DNA from: Bacillota bacterium
Lineage (GTDB): Bacteria > Bacillota > SHA-98 > UBA4971
Length of the DNA: 54,617 bases
Reading direction: 5' to 3'
Assembly (NCBI GenBank): GCA_012516125.1
Contig: JAAYXB010000086.1
Location: 1-54,617 of the forward strand
The position numbers and the translations under genes were made by a program. Below are positions 29,456 to 38,344 of this stretch, piece by piece; position 1 is the stretch's first letter; each line of letters begins with the position of its first letter. The notes under the pieces were generated by a model. It saw nothing but the letters and a program-made list of their open reading frames with translations. It had not been told where the DNA came from and made no database searches.

Positions 29456-31465
29456 TTAAGCCTCCCCTTCCTCCATGACTTCGATGTACCTCGTCCTCTT
29501 TCTAAACGGCAGGAACCTCCGCCCGCCCCCCTCGAAGAACTTGCTGAAGAACTCCACGTATTGCAGCCTGCTTGAGTGCACGTACGAACCGACGACGTTT
29601 ATCGCAAGGTTGAACCCATGCCCTATGGCAAGGAGCAGGATCATCGGGATCCAGCCGACAAACGGTATACCGAGCATGCGCAAGGCCATGTCATCGATGA
29701 CAACCGCGATCACCGACGATGCGAGCCCGAGGGCCAGAAGCCTCGAATAGGACAGCACATCGCTGAGGTACCCCGTAACCCCGTACAGGCTGAGAATTCC
29801 TGATCCCAGGCGTTTGATGGGGTTCCTGTGCGCACGTCCCTGGGTGAGGATGAGCCCGGCGGCCCCGGCAATAGCGGCCCACTGACCCACCGCCGCAAGC
29901 CCCGCGTTCTTCAGGCCTGAGCCTCCGAGAAGGAGAAGAAGACCTGTGAGGAACACATACCAGAACCCCTGATCGAAGATGGCGTCAAGGAGTCTCCCCT
30001 GCTTGACATTGGAGTAGAATTTGATCCCTAGACCAACATAGATGTGGATGACGCCCAGGGCGAACGACACCCCCAGCATGAGCATGGGGTTATCCATGGG
30101 GTTGAACCAGAGCGGCGGTATCCTGACGAGGTTGCCCAGCCAGCCTCCGGTCAACGCTCCCACGATCGCGGAGGACACTCCGCACATGGCGAGAAGCGTA
30201 AAGAGCTTCTTCGCGAGGCCCGCCATCTTCACTTTCTTCAGGAGCAGGAGCGAAAGGGCCGTAAGCCCAAGCCCGTACCCGACGTCTCCGAGAGCAATGC
30301 CGAAGAATATGAAGAAGAACGGGGCCAGCGCGAACGTGGGATCCACCGACCCATTCCGGGGCATGCTGTAAATCTCCGTCACAGCCTCAAACGGAGTCAC
30401 CGGACCCGGATTCTCCAGCGCCACCGGCGGGACCTCACCTTCGACCGGGTCGCGCGACTCAATGTGGACGAGCCCGAATCTCGATGTGAGTGCTTTCTCC
30501 AGGGTGGGCAAATCGGACGCGCGCACCCATCCCTCAACCGCGAACGCCGTGCGGGTGGCGGGACAGCTGCGCTCGAGGAGCCGCCTCTCGCGCTCGAGTG
30601 ACAGGTTGTCATAGAGCGAGAGTATTTTGACACGCTCGGAGAGGAGAGGTTTCACTTCACCCAGGATGCGCGCTCTTTCATCCGCGATCCGGGATAGCTC
30701 TTCACCGCATGCGCGAATCTCCTGGGCGGGTGTACCATCGAGCGCCGGCAACTGTGTGGGCGATACGCCGTGCTCCGCGAGTACGTCAAGAGCGTGCTGC
30801 CTGTCCGCGGCAAGGCACACTATCACCGCCGGCACCGTGCGCTTGCCTTCCGGCCCGCGCTCGACATGGACAGCGTAGCACGACTCTTCAAGCCGCTCTA
30901 TGACCTCATCGAAAGCCCTTACGGGGATCTCGCACAGAACGAGGCAATACGACCGCTTCTCTGAAATCCTTGCGAGTGGAACGTCGAGCCACGCCCAGGG
31001 TTGAAGCTCCCTCAGGGTCGAGTGCACGCGGGTCTCCTCGTTGTGAAGCCTCGAGAGTTCCTCGTCCAGCCTGCGGCATTGCTCGTAGGTCCGGTGTCCC
31101 TCATCGTAGAGCCTGCCGTACTCCTCGAACGAGGACTCCGAAAGCGGCACTTTGCCGCCGGCGAATTGCTGGATGAGGCTCTTCTTGACCTTCTCGAACC
31201 TGTCGAAGAATTCTATGCAGTACTTAAGCTCCGCGAGGCGCTGGTCAATCTCCTCGAAGCTTGGGGCCTCTTCGAGCTGACGTGCACGGTCACCCCGCGC
31301 CGCTGAGGCGCAGGCATCGGCGCCTTCGTTGGAGTCAGCGCCATCGGCCGAGAAATCCTCCTTCACAACCTCGAGAAGCCCGAGTTCCTGCAGGGTCTCG
31401 GCAATGCCGCAAGCCTCCGAAACAGGTGCAACCAGGACGATCTTCTTCATCCTAGCGACTGCCAC
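29456..31465 (-). CDS. atpI: V-type ATP synthase subunit I (a-type stator)
   Basis: This 669-residue stator has a cytoplasmic coiled-coil N-half (to about residue 385) and about seven membrane helices. The motifs FGIALGDVGYGL, LLSYSRLLALGLASSVIAVVI (containing the essential ion-channel Arg) and the C-terminal LQYVEFFSKFFEGGGRRFLPFRKRTRYI are diagnostic. The GTG start at 31465 (MAVARMKKIVLV) matches the family's MAIVKMKK opening; an ATG five codons in directly follows the upstream TAG. It overlaps subunit H by 14 nt. Confidence 0.93.
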   Translation of the reverse strand: MAVARMKKIVLVAPVSEACGIAETLQELGLLEVVKEDFSADGADSNEGADACASAARGDRARQLEEAPSFEEIDQRLAELKYCIEFFDRFEKVKKSLIQQFAGGKVPLSESSFEEYGRLYDEGHRTYEQCRRLDEELSRLHNEETRVHSTLRELQPWAWLDVPLARISEKRSYCLVLCEIPVRAFDEVIERLEESCYAVHVERGPEGKRTVPAVIVCLAADRQHALDVLAEHGVSPTQLPALDGTPAQEIRACGEELSRIADERARILGEVKPLLSERVKILSLYDNLSLERERRLLERSCPATRTAFAVEGWVRASDLPTLEKALTSRFGLVHIESRDPVEGEVPPVALENPGPVTPFEAVTEIYSMPRNGSVDPTFALAPFFFIFFGIALGDVGYGLGLTALSLLLLKKVKMAGLAKKLFTLLAMCGVSSAIVGALTGGWLGNLVRIPPLWFNPMDNPMLMLGVSFALGVIHIYVGLGIKFYSNVKQGRLLDAIFDQGFWYVFLTGLLLLLGGSGLKNAGLAAVGQWAAIAGAAGLILTQGRAHRNPIKRLGSGILSLYGVTGYLSDVLSYSRLLALGLASSVIAVVIDDMALRMLGIPFVGWIPMILLLAIGHGFNLAINVVGSYVHSSRLQYVEFFSKFFEGGGRRFLPFRKRTRYIEVMEEGEA

Positions 31466-31778
31466 TTGCCGTCACGATCCTCTCCACCACAAGATCAACC
31501 GCCTGTGACATCCTGGCACGCGCCTGGCTTGCCAGGTCGCGGCACTCGGCCGCTGCCCTCTCCGCGATGGCAGCTGCGGCCGCCCTGGCCTCGGCCTCTT
31601 GAGCCCTGGCGCTCGCTCCGGCCTCGGCGGCGGCCTCCGCCACCGCGTTTTCCACGACCATCCTTGCGGTGGCGCGGGCATCTTGGATGATGGACCTGGC
31701 ACGCGCCTCAGCCTCCCTGACGATCTCGTCAGCACGCGCCTCGGCGTCCTGCAACTGCTTCAGGGCCTCGTAAGCCAA
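31452..31778 (-). CDS. V-type ATP synthase subunit H/G (peripheral stalk)
   Basis: This 108-residue Ala/Glu/Arg-rich coiled coil (ALKQLQDAEARADEIVREAEARARSIIQDAR onward) is placed first in the V-ATPase operon, where the NtpG/AhaH stalk subunit usually lies. It would pair with subunit E. The start is TTG at 31778 with GGGAGGTG 6 nt upstream, and the promoter 25 nt further up. Sequence is low complexity, so position is the main support. Confidence 0.8.
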   Translation of the reverse strand: MAYEALKQLQDAEARADEIVREAEARARSIIQDARATARMVVENAVAEAAAEAGASARAQEAEARAAAAAIAERAAAECRDLASQARARMSQAVDLVVERIVTASGSR

Positions 31779-31803
31779 GCATCCCACCTCCCGACCGTCA
31801 ACT

Positions 31804-31832
31804 ATTCTACTACAACAAGTACAGCGCAACAA
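31804..31832 (-). promoter_or_regulatory. Promoter of the V-type ATPase operon
   Basis: TTGTTG (31827-31832) and TAGAAT (31804-31809) on the minus strand, 17 bp apart, with the first gene start about 25 nt downstream of the -10. Confidence 0.6.
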
Positions 31833-31908
31833 CCCCTGCAAGCAGGCCAAAACCCTGGCATGAATCTCACCAGGGCTTTCCCAGGGCCCGCACGACGGGT
31901 CCATGGTT

Positions 31909-32108
31909 CCAAGTGGGGGTGCAAAAATGCTCCCGACTTTTGGGAGGGGTTGCCGGTGATTGCACGAGGGGTGTCAAAATCCGGCTGCCTAGCCGGACGG
32001 GCCGGATTTTGGCGAAGCGCGCCCCGCTTGGGGCGCGGTCCCCGAGTGCAACACCGGCAACCCGGCAACTACTGGAAGAGGGGCGAGGACTAATGCACCT
32101 TGACTTAG
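31909..32108 (+). repeat. MITE-like repeat, copy B (most complete, 200 bp)
   Basis: Outer ends CCAAGTGGGGGTGCAAAAAT and CTAATGCACCTTGACTTAG are imperfect inverted repeats. Inner arms GGGTTGCCGGTG and CACCGGCAACCC are a perfect 12-bp inverted pair. Between them lies a roughly 75-bp module with two hairpins that copies A and E share but copy C lacks. No ORF of interest lies inside. Confidence 0.85.
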
Positions 32109-32666
32109 TGTTTCGACACAGAAGCTCAAGTTCCTTCCGCGGACAGCAGCTACGCAAACGGGAAAAGCGTGAGTGGACCTCGAAGGAAGAGTGGCCTGCC
32201 GTCCAAGCAGGATGTGCCATCCTCGCACGTTCATATCGCACCAGCCGTACAAAGCCCTGTCGCGCCGGCACCGCCAACCCGGAACCTGCCGCCAAACCGC
32301 TTCGGACCCGCGAACCCGCAGTCCTAAAACAAAACGTCCCAAAGGGCACAAAATGTGCGGGAATTACGTCCCGGTTGGGAACTCTGGAATGCGAAGTGCG
32401 TTATGAGTTAGTGAAAGCCGGGTGAACAAGGAAGGACCATCGGGTATCCAGGAGTATCCGAGGCGCGCGCCCTTTAACATATACCTTGCGGGAACCGATA
32501 GGGTAACAACACACCCTCCCGGCAGCAACAACAGCGACAACCGACCCACGCCAATAGACCACCCAAAACCCAGCGGGAGCCGCCGCAGGCCTTGTTCGAG
32601 CCAGGTTTTGTCGGCGGCTTCCGCTGTACCGGGACCGGGCACGCTATAGAGATGGCGGGCGCCCGC
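32109..32666. other. Gene-free stretch between inverted repeat copies
   Basis: About 560 bp with no convincing gene, RBS or structured RNA. Local composition is A/C-rich on the plus strand (many AAC and CCA words) and unlike the flanking genes. Together with copies B and C it forms an 884-bp block bounded by inverted elements, like a small composite mobile unit or a site where such elements accumulated. Confidence 0.4.
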
Positions 32667-32792
32667 CTAAGTGAGGGTTCATTAGCTCCTCTCAGTTTCC
32701 CGGCATCTGGTGGGTTGGCGGTGTTGCACCCTCTCTTTGAGTCACCGGCAACCCCTCCCAAGGGTCGGGGGCATTATTGCACTCTCTCTTAG
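32667..32792 (-). repeat. MITE-like repeat, copy C (short form, 126 bp, inverted)
   Basis: Read on the minus strand it starts CTAAGAGAGAGTGCAATAAT and ends CTAATGAACCCTCACTTAG, giving clear terminal inverted repeats bounded by TA at both ends. It keeps the GACCCTTGGGAGGGGTTGCC core but lacks the 75-bp hairpin module. The CTAAG end supplies the TAA stop of trxB. Confidence 0.85.
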
Positions 32793-33733
32793 TGCCCTGA
32801 TATGTGCCTCTCCGCCTCAACCGCCGCCACGGCTCCGTCTGCCACCGCGGTGACGACCTGCCGTACCGTCTTCGCGCGGACGTCTCCGGCCGCGAAGAGA
32901 CCCGCTGTGCGCGTTCTCATGCGGTCGTCCGTTACAATGTAGCCCTGCGGATCGAGGTCCACCAGGCCTGCAACGAATCCGGTGTCGGGCCGGCTGCCGA
33001 TGGCCACAAAGACCCCGTCCGCGTCCAGACGCCGCTTCTCGCCCGTCCTGGTGTCCCTCAGGATAACCCCCTCGACCCTGTCCGCGCCAAGGATCTCGTC
33101 CACCACCGAGTTCCAGGCGAAGCCGACCTTCGGGTTCTTGAAGGCGTCCTCCTGCACAACTTTCGTCGCCCTCAGCTCGTCGCGCCTGTGCACCACGGTC
33201 ACGCGCGACGCGAATCTCGTCAGGAAGAGCGCCTCGACTATCGCCGAGTCGCCCCCGCCGACCACCAGCACATGCTTGTCCCGAAAGAACGCGCCGTCGC
33301 AGGTAGCACAGTACGACACGCCGGAGCCGCGCAACCTGTCCTCGCCCGGGACACCAAGCCTCACAGGCTCGGTTCCGGTGGCAACGATGACGGCGGGCGC
33401 CTGCAAGTCGCCTTCGCTGGTGCTTATGAGGAACGCCCCGCCGTCCTCGCCTGTGGCAAGGGCGCGCACCTCAGCATAGCGGAACTCCGCGCCGAACCGG
33501 CGGGCCTGCTGCTCCATCCTCCGCATGAGATCGGGCCCAGTAATTCCCTCGGGGAAGCCAGGATAGTTCTCGATGAGATGCGTGGTGGAGGCCTGTCCAC
33601 CGGCAGCGCCCCGTTCGAGCACGACCGTGGCAAGCCTCGCGCGGCCCGCGTAAAGCGCAGCCGCAAGGCCTGCCGGGCCTGCCCCTATCACGACAACTTC
33701 AGGGTCCGTCGTTGTTCTGTCTGGCAATGCCAT
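32789..33733 (-). CDS. trxB: Thioredoxin-disulfide reductase
   Basis: This 314-residue flavoprotein transfers electrons from NADPH to thioredoxin. It has the FAD motif VVIGAGPAGLAAALYAGRA (residues 14-32), redox-active YCATCDG (CxxC, about 138), the NADPH-binding VVGGGDSA (about 158) and the C-terminal FAD contact GLFAAGDV. Length and order are standard. The ATG follows GAAGGAG. Its TAA stop is formed by the terminal CTAAG of repeat copy C, so the gene ends exactly at the element. Some 'trxB-like' enzymes use other partners; motifs here are the classical type. Confidence 0.93.
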   Translation of the reverse strand: MALPDRTTTDPEVVVIGAGPAGLAAALYAGRARLATVVLERGAAGGQASTTHLIENYPGFPEGITGPDLMRRMEQQARRFGAEFRYAEVRALATGEDGGAFLISTSEGDLQAPAVIVATGTEPVRLGVPGEDRLRGSGVSYCATCDGAFFRDKHVLVVGGGDSAIVEALFLTRFASRVTVVHRRDELRATKVVQEDAFKNPKVGFAWNSVVDEILGADRVEGVILRDTRTGEKRRLDADGVFVAIGSRPDTGFVAGLVDLDPQGYIVTDDRMRTRTAGLFAAGDVRAKTVRQVVTAVADGAVAAVEAERHISGH

Positions 33734-33772
33734 CTCACTCCTTCACCGTTGCAGCGTCGCAGCGTGGGAGCG

Positions 33773-35017
33773 TCACCTGGACAGGGATCTGCGCCCTGCC
33801 CTTCGAATGATGTCCTTCAAATTCTCCAGGAATGCGCGGGGAAAAGACCTGCGGGGCATTCCGGCCGCCGCCACAAGGTCCACCGATGCCATCTCGTCCT
33901 TGTCGAAGAGGACGACGAGCCTCCCGAGGGTTTCGCCGCGCCTGATAGGCGCCCGGGGAATCCCGTCGATGAGTATTCTCTCCTCGATAAGGTGGGCCAA
34001 ATCTTTGCGGACGACGACGCGAAGGTCGTCCGCGGCCGTAAGATCGATCTCCCCGTCCATGCCACCCTCGACGCGCGTCCTCGTGACCACCTGCCCGCGG
34101 GAAGCAAAGGTCACGACCCTGTGGTGGTTGAACCCGTAGTCCAGCAACTTCGCCGAGTCAGCCCACCTCGCAGCGGAGTCGAGGACCACCGAGATAAACT
34201 GCACGCCGCCCCTTGTAGCCGACGCGACCAGGCAGTATCCCGCGGCAGCGGTGGTGCCCGTTTTCACTCCGTCGGCGCCCTCAAAGGACCATAACAGGGC
34301 GTTGGTGTTCGCGAGTCGCCGACGCTCCGCCGCCTCGCCGTGCGCAAGCTCTATCTCCGCCTCGCGCGTGCTCACGATGTCGGCGAACAGCGGGTACTGC
34401 AGCCCGTAACGCGCCATGAGCGCCAGATCGAAGGCGGTGGAATAGTGGTTCGGCTCGGTCAGCCCGTGAGGGTTCGCGAACCTCGTGCGCAGAGCACCGA
34501 TCTTCTGGGCCTTGATGTTCATCATCCGCACGAAGTTCGGCACCGATCCGGCAATGTGCTCAGCAATGGCAACACAACCATCATTACCTGACCTGAGCAT
34601 AGTCCCCCGGACCAGATCATCCAGCCTGAGTCTCTGCCCCTTGCGAAGCCACAGCGATGACCCGGGCACGCCTGCTGCATTGGCGCTCACGACTACCTCC
34701 GAGTCCATGTCGCCCAGCTCGATAGCGAGTATCGCCGTCATGATCTTCGTAGTGCTGGCGGGGTGCATGCGCACGTTCTCGTTCTTGCCGTAAAGGACCG
34801 TCCCTGTGGTGCCCTCAATAAGGACGGCCGACGCTGCCGTCACCCATGGCCCCTCGGTGTAGTAGGGCGCATACACAATCTCCGGGTACCCGCGCGTCCT
34901 TGTGTAAAGCCGCGCCGTGGCCGGTAGAATGCAGGCGCTACCCAGCGACACGGCGCCGGCGAGAACCGCGGCAAACCCGACGACCCAGTAAACCAGGATC
35001 CTCCTGGGCACGAACAC
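33773..35017 (-). CDS. D-alanyl-D-alanine carboxypeptidase (DacF/PBP5 family)
   Basis: This 414-residue exported serine-type peptidase trims the pentapeptide of peptidoglycan. A hydrophobic signal or anchor (VYWVVGFAAVLAGAVSLGSA) is followed by the S11 motifs: PASTTKIM (SxxK, about residue 87), MLRSGNDG (SxN) and GVKTGTT (KTG, about 240). The C-terminal PBP5_C domain runs from TRTRVEGG to the end, finishing in an amphipathic Arg-rich helix (FLENLKDIIRRAGRRS) that probably sits on the membrane, as in PBP5. The start is GTG. Neighbouring epimerase suggests muropeptide turnover. Confidence 0.9.
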   Translation of the reverse strand: MFVPRRILVYWVVGFAAVLAGAVSLGSACILPATARLYTRTRGYPEIVYAPYYTEGPWVTAASAVLIEGTTGTVLYGKNENVRMHPASTTKIMTAILAIELGDMDSEVVVSANAAGVPGSSLWLRKGQRLRLDDLVRGTMLRSGNDGCVAIAEHIAGSVPNFVRMMNIKAQKIGALRTRFANPHGLTEPNHYSTAFDLALMARYGLQYPLFADIVSTREAEIELAHGEAAERRRLANTNALLWSFEGADGVKTGTTAAAGYCLVASATRGGVQFISVVLDSAARWADSAKLLDYGFNHHRVVTFASRGQVVTRTRVEGGMDGEIDLTAADDLRVVVRKDLAHLIEERILIDGIPRAPIRRGETLGRLVVLFDKDEMASVDLVAAAGMPRRSFPRAFLENLKDIIRRAGRRSLSR

Positions 35018-35180
35018 CGCTTGCCACCCGCTTCGGGCAGTTTGGCGTCGGCAACCTGCCCTGCACTATCCCTATGCGAGCGGACGACGGCCGATACCTG
35101 CCCCCTCGCATGCGTCCCGCCCAGCCCAGCCCGGCCCGGCCCCGTCGCTCCGCCTCCTGCCGCCATCCCACAGCGCCACA

Positions 35181-36200
35181 TCACTCCGAAGGCGAAACCC
35201 CGAGACCTGGCGCATCAGGAAGCACAAGCTCGCCTCCGTCCCGCACGGAAACGCCTTTCCAGGGATCGCGGGACAACAAGAGGTTCCCATCGAGGTCAGC
35301 CCAATCGACAAGCCCGGCTATCTGGGCTGCAGCCGTAATGCTAATGGATGTCTCTACCATGCAGCCCAGCATGATCTTAAGGCCACAAGCTCGCGCGGCC
35401 CTGATCATGCGAAGGGCGCCCGTGATGCCCCCGCACTTCATCAGCTTAATGTTGATGCCGTCTACAGCCCCTACAAGGCGAGGCACATCTTCCAAGGTCA
35501 CAGCGCTCTCATCTGCCACCACCGGCATTTGCACCCGCTCCCGCACAAACCTCAGGCCGTCCAGGTCCCAGGGGGACACCGGTTGCTCCAGAAGTTCCAC
35601 CCCAAGCGGGGCGATCTGGTCTGCGAGCGCCACAGCCTCTTTGGGCGTCCACGCCGCGTTGGCGTCCACCCTGATCGTGGCGTTCGCGGAACGCCTCACC
35701 GCCTTTACGATCTCGAGGTCGCCGGCGCTGCCGAGCTTGACCTTGAGCACGGAAAAGCTGCGTGCCGCCTCAGCCGCACGGTCCGCCATGGCCTCCGGAC
35801 GATCGATGCCGATGGTAAACGATGTCCTCGGGAGCGGAAGACCGGAAAGCCCAAGCATCCTATGGACAGGTAGGGCGCAGAGCTTGCCCGCAAGGTCCCA
35901 CATGGCCATGTCGATGGCGGCCTTGGCCGCCGCGTTGAACCTTATGGAACGGTTCATCCTGTCGAACACCTGCTCTATCGCGAAGGGGTCATCGCCGAGA
36001 CACTCGGCCAGACGCGCCATCGTAGCCATCACATGCTCGGCGGATTCCCCGTAGAACGCGGACGGCGCGGCCGCCCCCACCCCGGTTACACCATCATGTC
36101 GAACCTCCACCACCACGTTTCGGGCGACGGTCTGTGTCCCCCGGGCGATCGTAAAAGGCGTCACAAGCGGCAGCTCCACTATACGCGCGTATAATTCCAT
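35181..36200 (-). CDS. Dipeptide epimerase (enolase superfamily, L-Ala-D/L-Glu epimerase type)
   Basis: This roughly 339-residue enzyme of the muconate-lactonizing subgroup has the catalytic lysine in LKVKLG (KxK), metal ligands in RVDANAAW (D), ELLEQPV (E) and VADES (D), the second base in NIKLMKCGG, and the substrate motif ADLDGN (DxD, marks dipeptide epimerases). ATG 36200 with GGAGG upstream is preferred over an in-frame start eight codons earlier. It would convert L-Ala-D-Glu from murein to L-Ala-L-Glu, consistent with peptide importers in the window and a D,D-carboxypeptidase next door. Exact dipeptide preference cannot be read. Confidence 0.88.
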   Translation of the reverse strand: MELYARIVELPLVTPFTIARGTQTVARNVVVEVRHDGVTGVGAAAPSAFYGESAEHVMATMARLAECLGDDPFAIEQVFDRMNRSIRFNAAAKAAIDMAMWDLAGKLCALPVHRMLGLSGLPLPRTSFTIGIDRPEAMADRAAEAARSFSVLKVKLGSAGDLEIVKAVRRSANATIRVDANAAWTPKEAVALADQIAPLGVELLEQPVSPWDLDGLRFVRERVQMPVVADESAVTLEDVPRLVGAVDGINIKLMKCGGITGALRMIRAARACGLKIMLGCMVETSISITAAAQIAGLVDWADLDGNLLLSRDPWKGVSVRDGGELVLPDAPGLGVSPSE

Positions 36201-36404
36201 CGAATTTCCTCCTCTACCGCGCAATCGTTTCTACACCCGGCCTGGAACTCCTGCAGACACGCCGTGGCACGGGTGCCCCCTGAATCACCCTTTTTGATCA
36301 CCCATAAGCTGGAAGGACGCCTGGGCGTTCCCGGCGAACCATCCCCCGCAGCCGCAAGCCCGCAGGGGCACCGGGTGAAAAAACGGAGAAAGGCTGGTGG
36401 TATC

Positions 36405-36971
36405 ATGAACTCCCGTCTCATGCTCAGACGAATGCCAGACATCGCCATCGTGTCAGTCGCCGTCGCGATGATTTGCGTGGTCGGGCTGAGCCTTCCCACG
36501 GACGCCGGGACCTCAGACCGGGCGACGGTCCCCGTTACGTGCAAGGTGGTGGCTGCGCTCGAGGCCTCATTCCCGGGCGCAGTGAGCCTCGGGAACCTCG
36601 ACGTGGGCGCTCCTCCCGTGCTATCCGCACCTCAAACCGTTACCGTGCGCTCGAACGCGCCATGGGCCCTCAAGATCCGCTCGGATGCTCAGGACGGGCG
36701 CATGAGGCAGTGGACCGGAACAGGCTACGCCACGCCCGTTCCTAGGACCATGGCGGCGCCGCTCGAGTGGAAGCGCCAGGACGGCGCGGATTTCACTCCG
36801 ATCTCGGGAAACGAAGCCGTGGTCGCGGCAGGAATGCCACCGACGGGTTCTGTGGGCGCTACTGTTTCGGTCGTTTTCAGGCAGGCGGCAAGCTATGACG
36901 ATGAGGCGTTGCCCGACCCGGCTCACGCATACAGGATCGAGGTAACGTACGTGGCCACCCAGACTTACTGA
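36405..36971 (+). CDS. Exported beta-rich protein, WxL/spore-coat-U-like
   Basis: This 188-residue protein has a signal peptide (IAIVSVAVAMICVVGLSLP). It is followed by an all-beta domain: VTCKVVAALEASFPGAVSLGNLDVG, then VTVRSNAPWALKIRSDAQDG with a central Trp (about residue 87), closing HAYRIEVTYVATQTY. The layout (a leading 'LDFG'-like strand, a central W, a final strand of alternating hydrophobics) recalls WxL domains and SCPU/DUF4402 pilin-like subunits; identity is not certain. A very similar opening domain occurs in the third gene (38345-41266). ATG 36405 follows GAGAAAGG. It is the first of three exported genes on this strand. Confidence 0.6.
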   Translation: MNSRLMLRRMPDIAIVSVAVAMICVVGLSLPTDAGTSDRATVPVTCKVVAALEASFPGAVSLGNLDVGAPPVLSAPQTVTVRSNAPWALKIRSDAQDGRMRQWTGTGYATPVPRTMAAPLEWKRQDGADFTPISGNEAVVAAGMPPTGSVGATVSVVFRQAASYDDEALPDPAHAYRIEVTYVATQTY

Positions 36972-37040
36972 GTGCACTAAGAGGGTCTCGCGCGGCAGGA
37001 AGGATGAGATAGAGGGGTGATCGGTGTGAGCGAACCACGT

Positions 37041-37100
37041 GAGAATGCAGCAATTCTCTCGACCTTGGGAGGGGTTGCCGGTGACTCAAGAGGAGGTGCA
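37041..37100 (+). repeat. MITE-like repeat fragment D
   Basis: GACCTTGGGAGGGGTTGCCG and GTGACTCAAGAG match the left half of copies B and C; the upstream 20 bases align with the outer end at about 70 percent. The right half is missing. It lies directly before the next gene, and its border supplies AGGAGGTGCAAGGAG, used as ribosome site. Confidence 0.65.
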
Positions 37101-37112
37101 AGGAGTACCTGG

Positions 37113-38336
37113 TTGCGCAAGGGCAAAACGGCGTTTGCCGCCCTCGTTTGTGCCGGCGTGATTTCCCTTGCCTCGCCTGGTGCGGGGTCCCAGTGGGTTT
37201 CCATCCGAGTCAGCCCCGCCAGCATAACAGCGGCCGTAAAAGACGGCGACACGATCGGGCCTGTGCTCGTCACGAATCGCGGAACCTCTGCTGTTGACGT
37301 GCAGGGGTGCTGTGAGATGGGCGGGCACGACCAGGCGGGCGTGCCGGTCCACTATGCAATAAAAGACCCAGCCGCCGTGGCTGTCTACATCACGCTCGAT
37401 CCGGCCGAGTTCCGGCTGCCGCCCGGGGGTTCCAGACCCGTTTACGCAAGGGTCCACGTGAAGAGCGGGTTCTCTGGGGGCGCTTACCCTGTCATAACGT
37501 TCCGGGCCAGGCGCGCTGAAGGACCACCGGGAGGCGATATCAGCACCGCCTCGCAGGTCGCCGTGCTTACACTTCTCACCGTGGCGCCCCGCAGCCCGGT
37601 GGTCCGCCTGGAAGCAGAGCCTGTGCTCATCTCTTTGGCCGTCGAGGGAAACGCCGACAGAAACGGTATCAGGGTGATTGCCACTTGCGAGAATGCAGGC
37701 AATATCCACGCCAGCCTTTCCGGAGTGGTTTTCATAAGAGACTGTGATGGCAAGGTGACCGCACAAGGCGCGCTTGCGTCAGCCATGTGTCTTCCGGGGT
37801 GCGTCCGCGCGCTGTCAGGCCTGGTGGATGCGGCGCGCCTCCGAAAGGGCACGTACATCGCCGAGGTGCGGCTCACAGGCGGTGGAAGGGCGGCAGACTC
37901 TGCGCTCATCGCATTCAGGGTACTGGACGGCATGCACGTGGCTTCCACCCGCATCGATCTCCGGGGAGAGCCGGCAGCCTCGCCTGGAAGCGAACGCCCC
38001 ATGGCTCCCAGAATAGCACGGCTTACCGTGCCAGCGGTCAGCGAAGGGCGCGATCTCCCGCTCGAGGTGGCGCTGGAAAACCCCGATAGCTCGCTCCTCG
38101 ATCCCATCGGTTACGTGGAGATCTGGGACTACCAAATGAAACGGGTCGGAGTTGTCGCTCTCCAAGGTGCGAGCACCGCGCCGCGAGATCTCACTGTGAT
38201 CCGCCTAATCTGGCCGGAGGTCCTGTCGCCCGGCTATTATACGGCCAGGGCCACCTTGCAATGGCGCAGCGAGCGCCTCTCGGTATCGACACCTTTCGTG
38301 GTCGGCGGCAGCATCACTCTCGGGAGCAAGAGGTGA
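37113..38336 (+). CDS. Exported DUF916/chaperone-like protein
   Basis: This 407-residue protein has a signal peptide (KTAFAALVCAGVISLASPGAG) and an N-terminal Ig-like domain. That domain runs WVSIRVSPASITAAVKDGD, then VTNRGTSAVDV, then ITLDPAEFRLPPGGSRPVYARV and GGAYPVITFRAR. This order (sP-start, 'v.N' strand, 'L.PG' strand) resembles the peptidoglycan-binding half of WxL-interacting proteins (DUF916) and, more distantly, pilus chaperones. Two further Ig-like domains follow, with no membrane anchor at the C-terminus. Start: TTG 37113, 7 nt after AAGGAG; the open frame upstream runs through a repeat fragment and lacks a signal-like start. It overlaps the next gene's RBS region by position. 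Confidence 0.55.
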   Translation: MRKGKTAFAALVCAGVISLASPGAGSQWVSIRVSPASITAAVKDGDTIGPVLVTNRGTSAVDVQGCCEMGGHDQAGVPVHYAIKDPAAVAVYITLDPAEFRLPPGGSRPVYARVHVKSGFSGGAYPVITFRARRAEGPPGGDISTASQVAVLTLLTVAPRSPVVRLEAEPVLISLAVEGNADRNGIRVIATCENAGNIHASLSGVVFIRDCDGKVTAQGALASAMCLPGCVRALSGLVDAARLRKGTYIAEVRLTGGGRAADSALIAFRVLDGMHVASTRIDLRGEPAASPGSERPMAPRIARLTVPAVSEGRDLPLEVALENPDSSLLDPIGYVEIWDYQMKRVGVVALQGASTAPRDLTVIRLIWPEVLSPGYYTARATLQWRSERLSVSTPFVVGGSITLGSKR

Positions 38337-38344
38337 CGGCGCAG

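Noticed and set aside
31913-32425. 170-codon plus-strand frame through repeat copy B
   Set aside because: Mostly composed of the palindromic repeat; no RBS or coding bias.
32804-34294. 496-codon plus-strand frame opposite trxB and the carboxypeptidase
   Set aside because: Spans two real minus-strand genes and has no recognisable domain.
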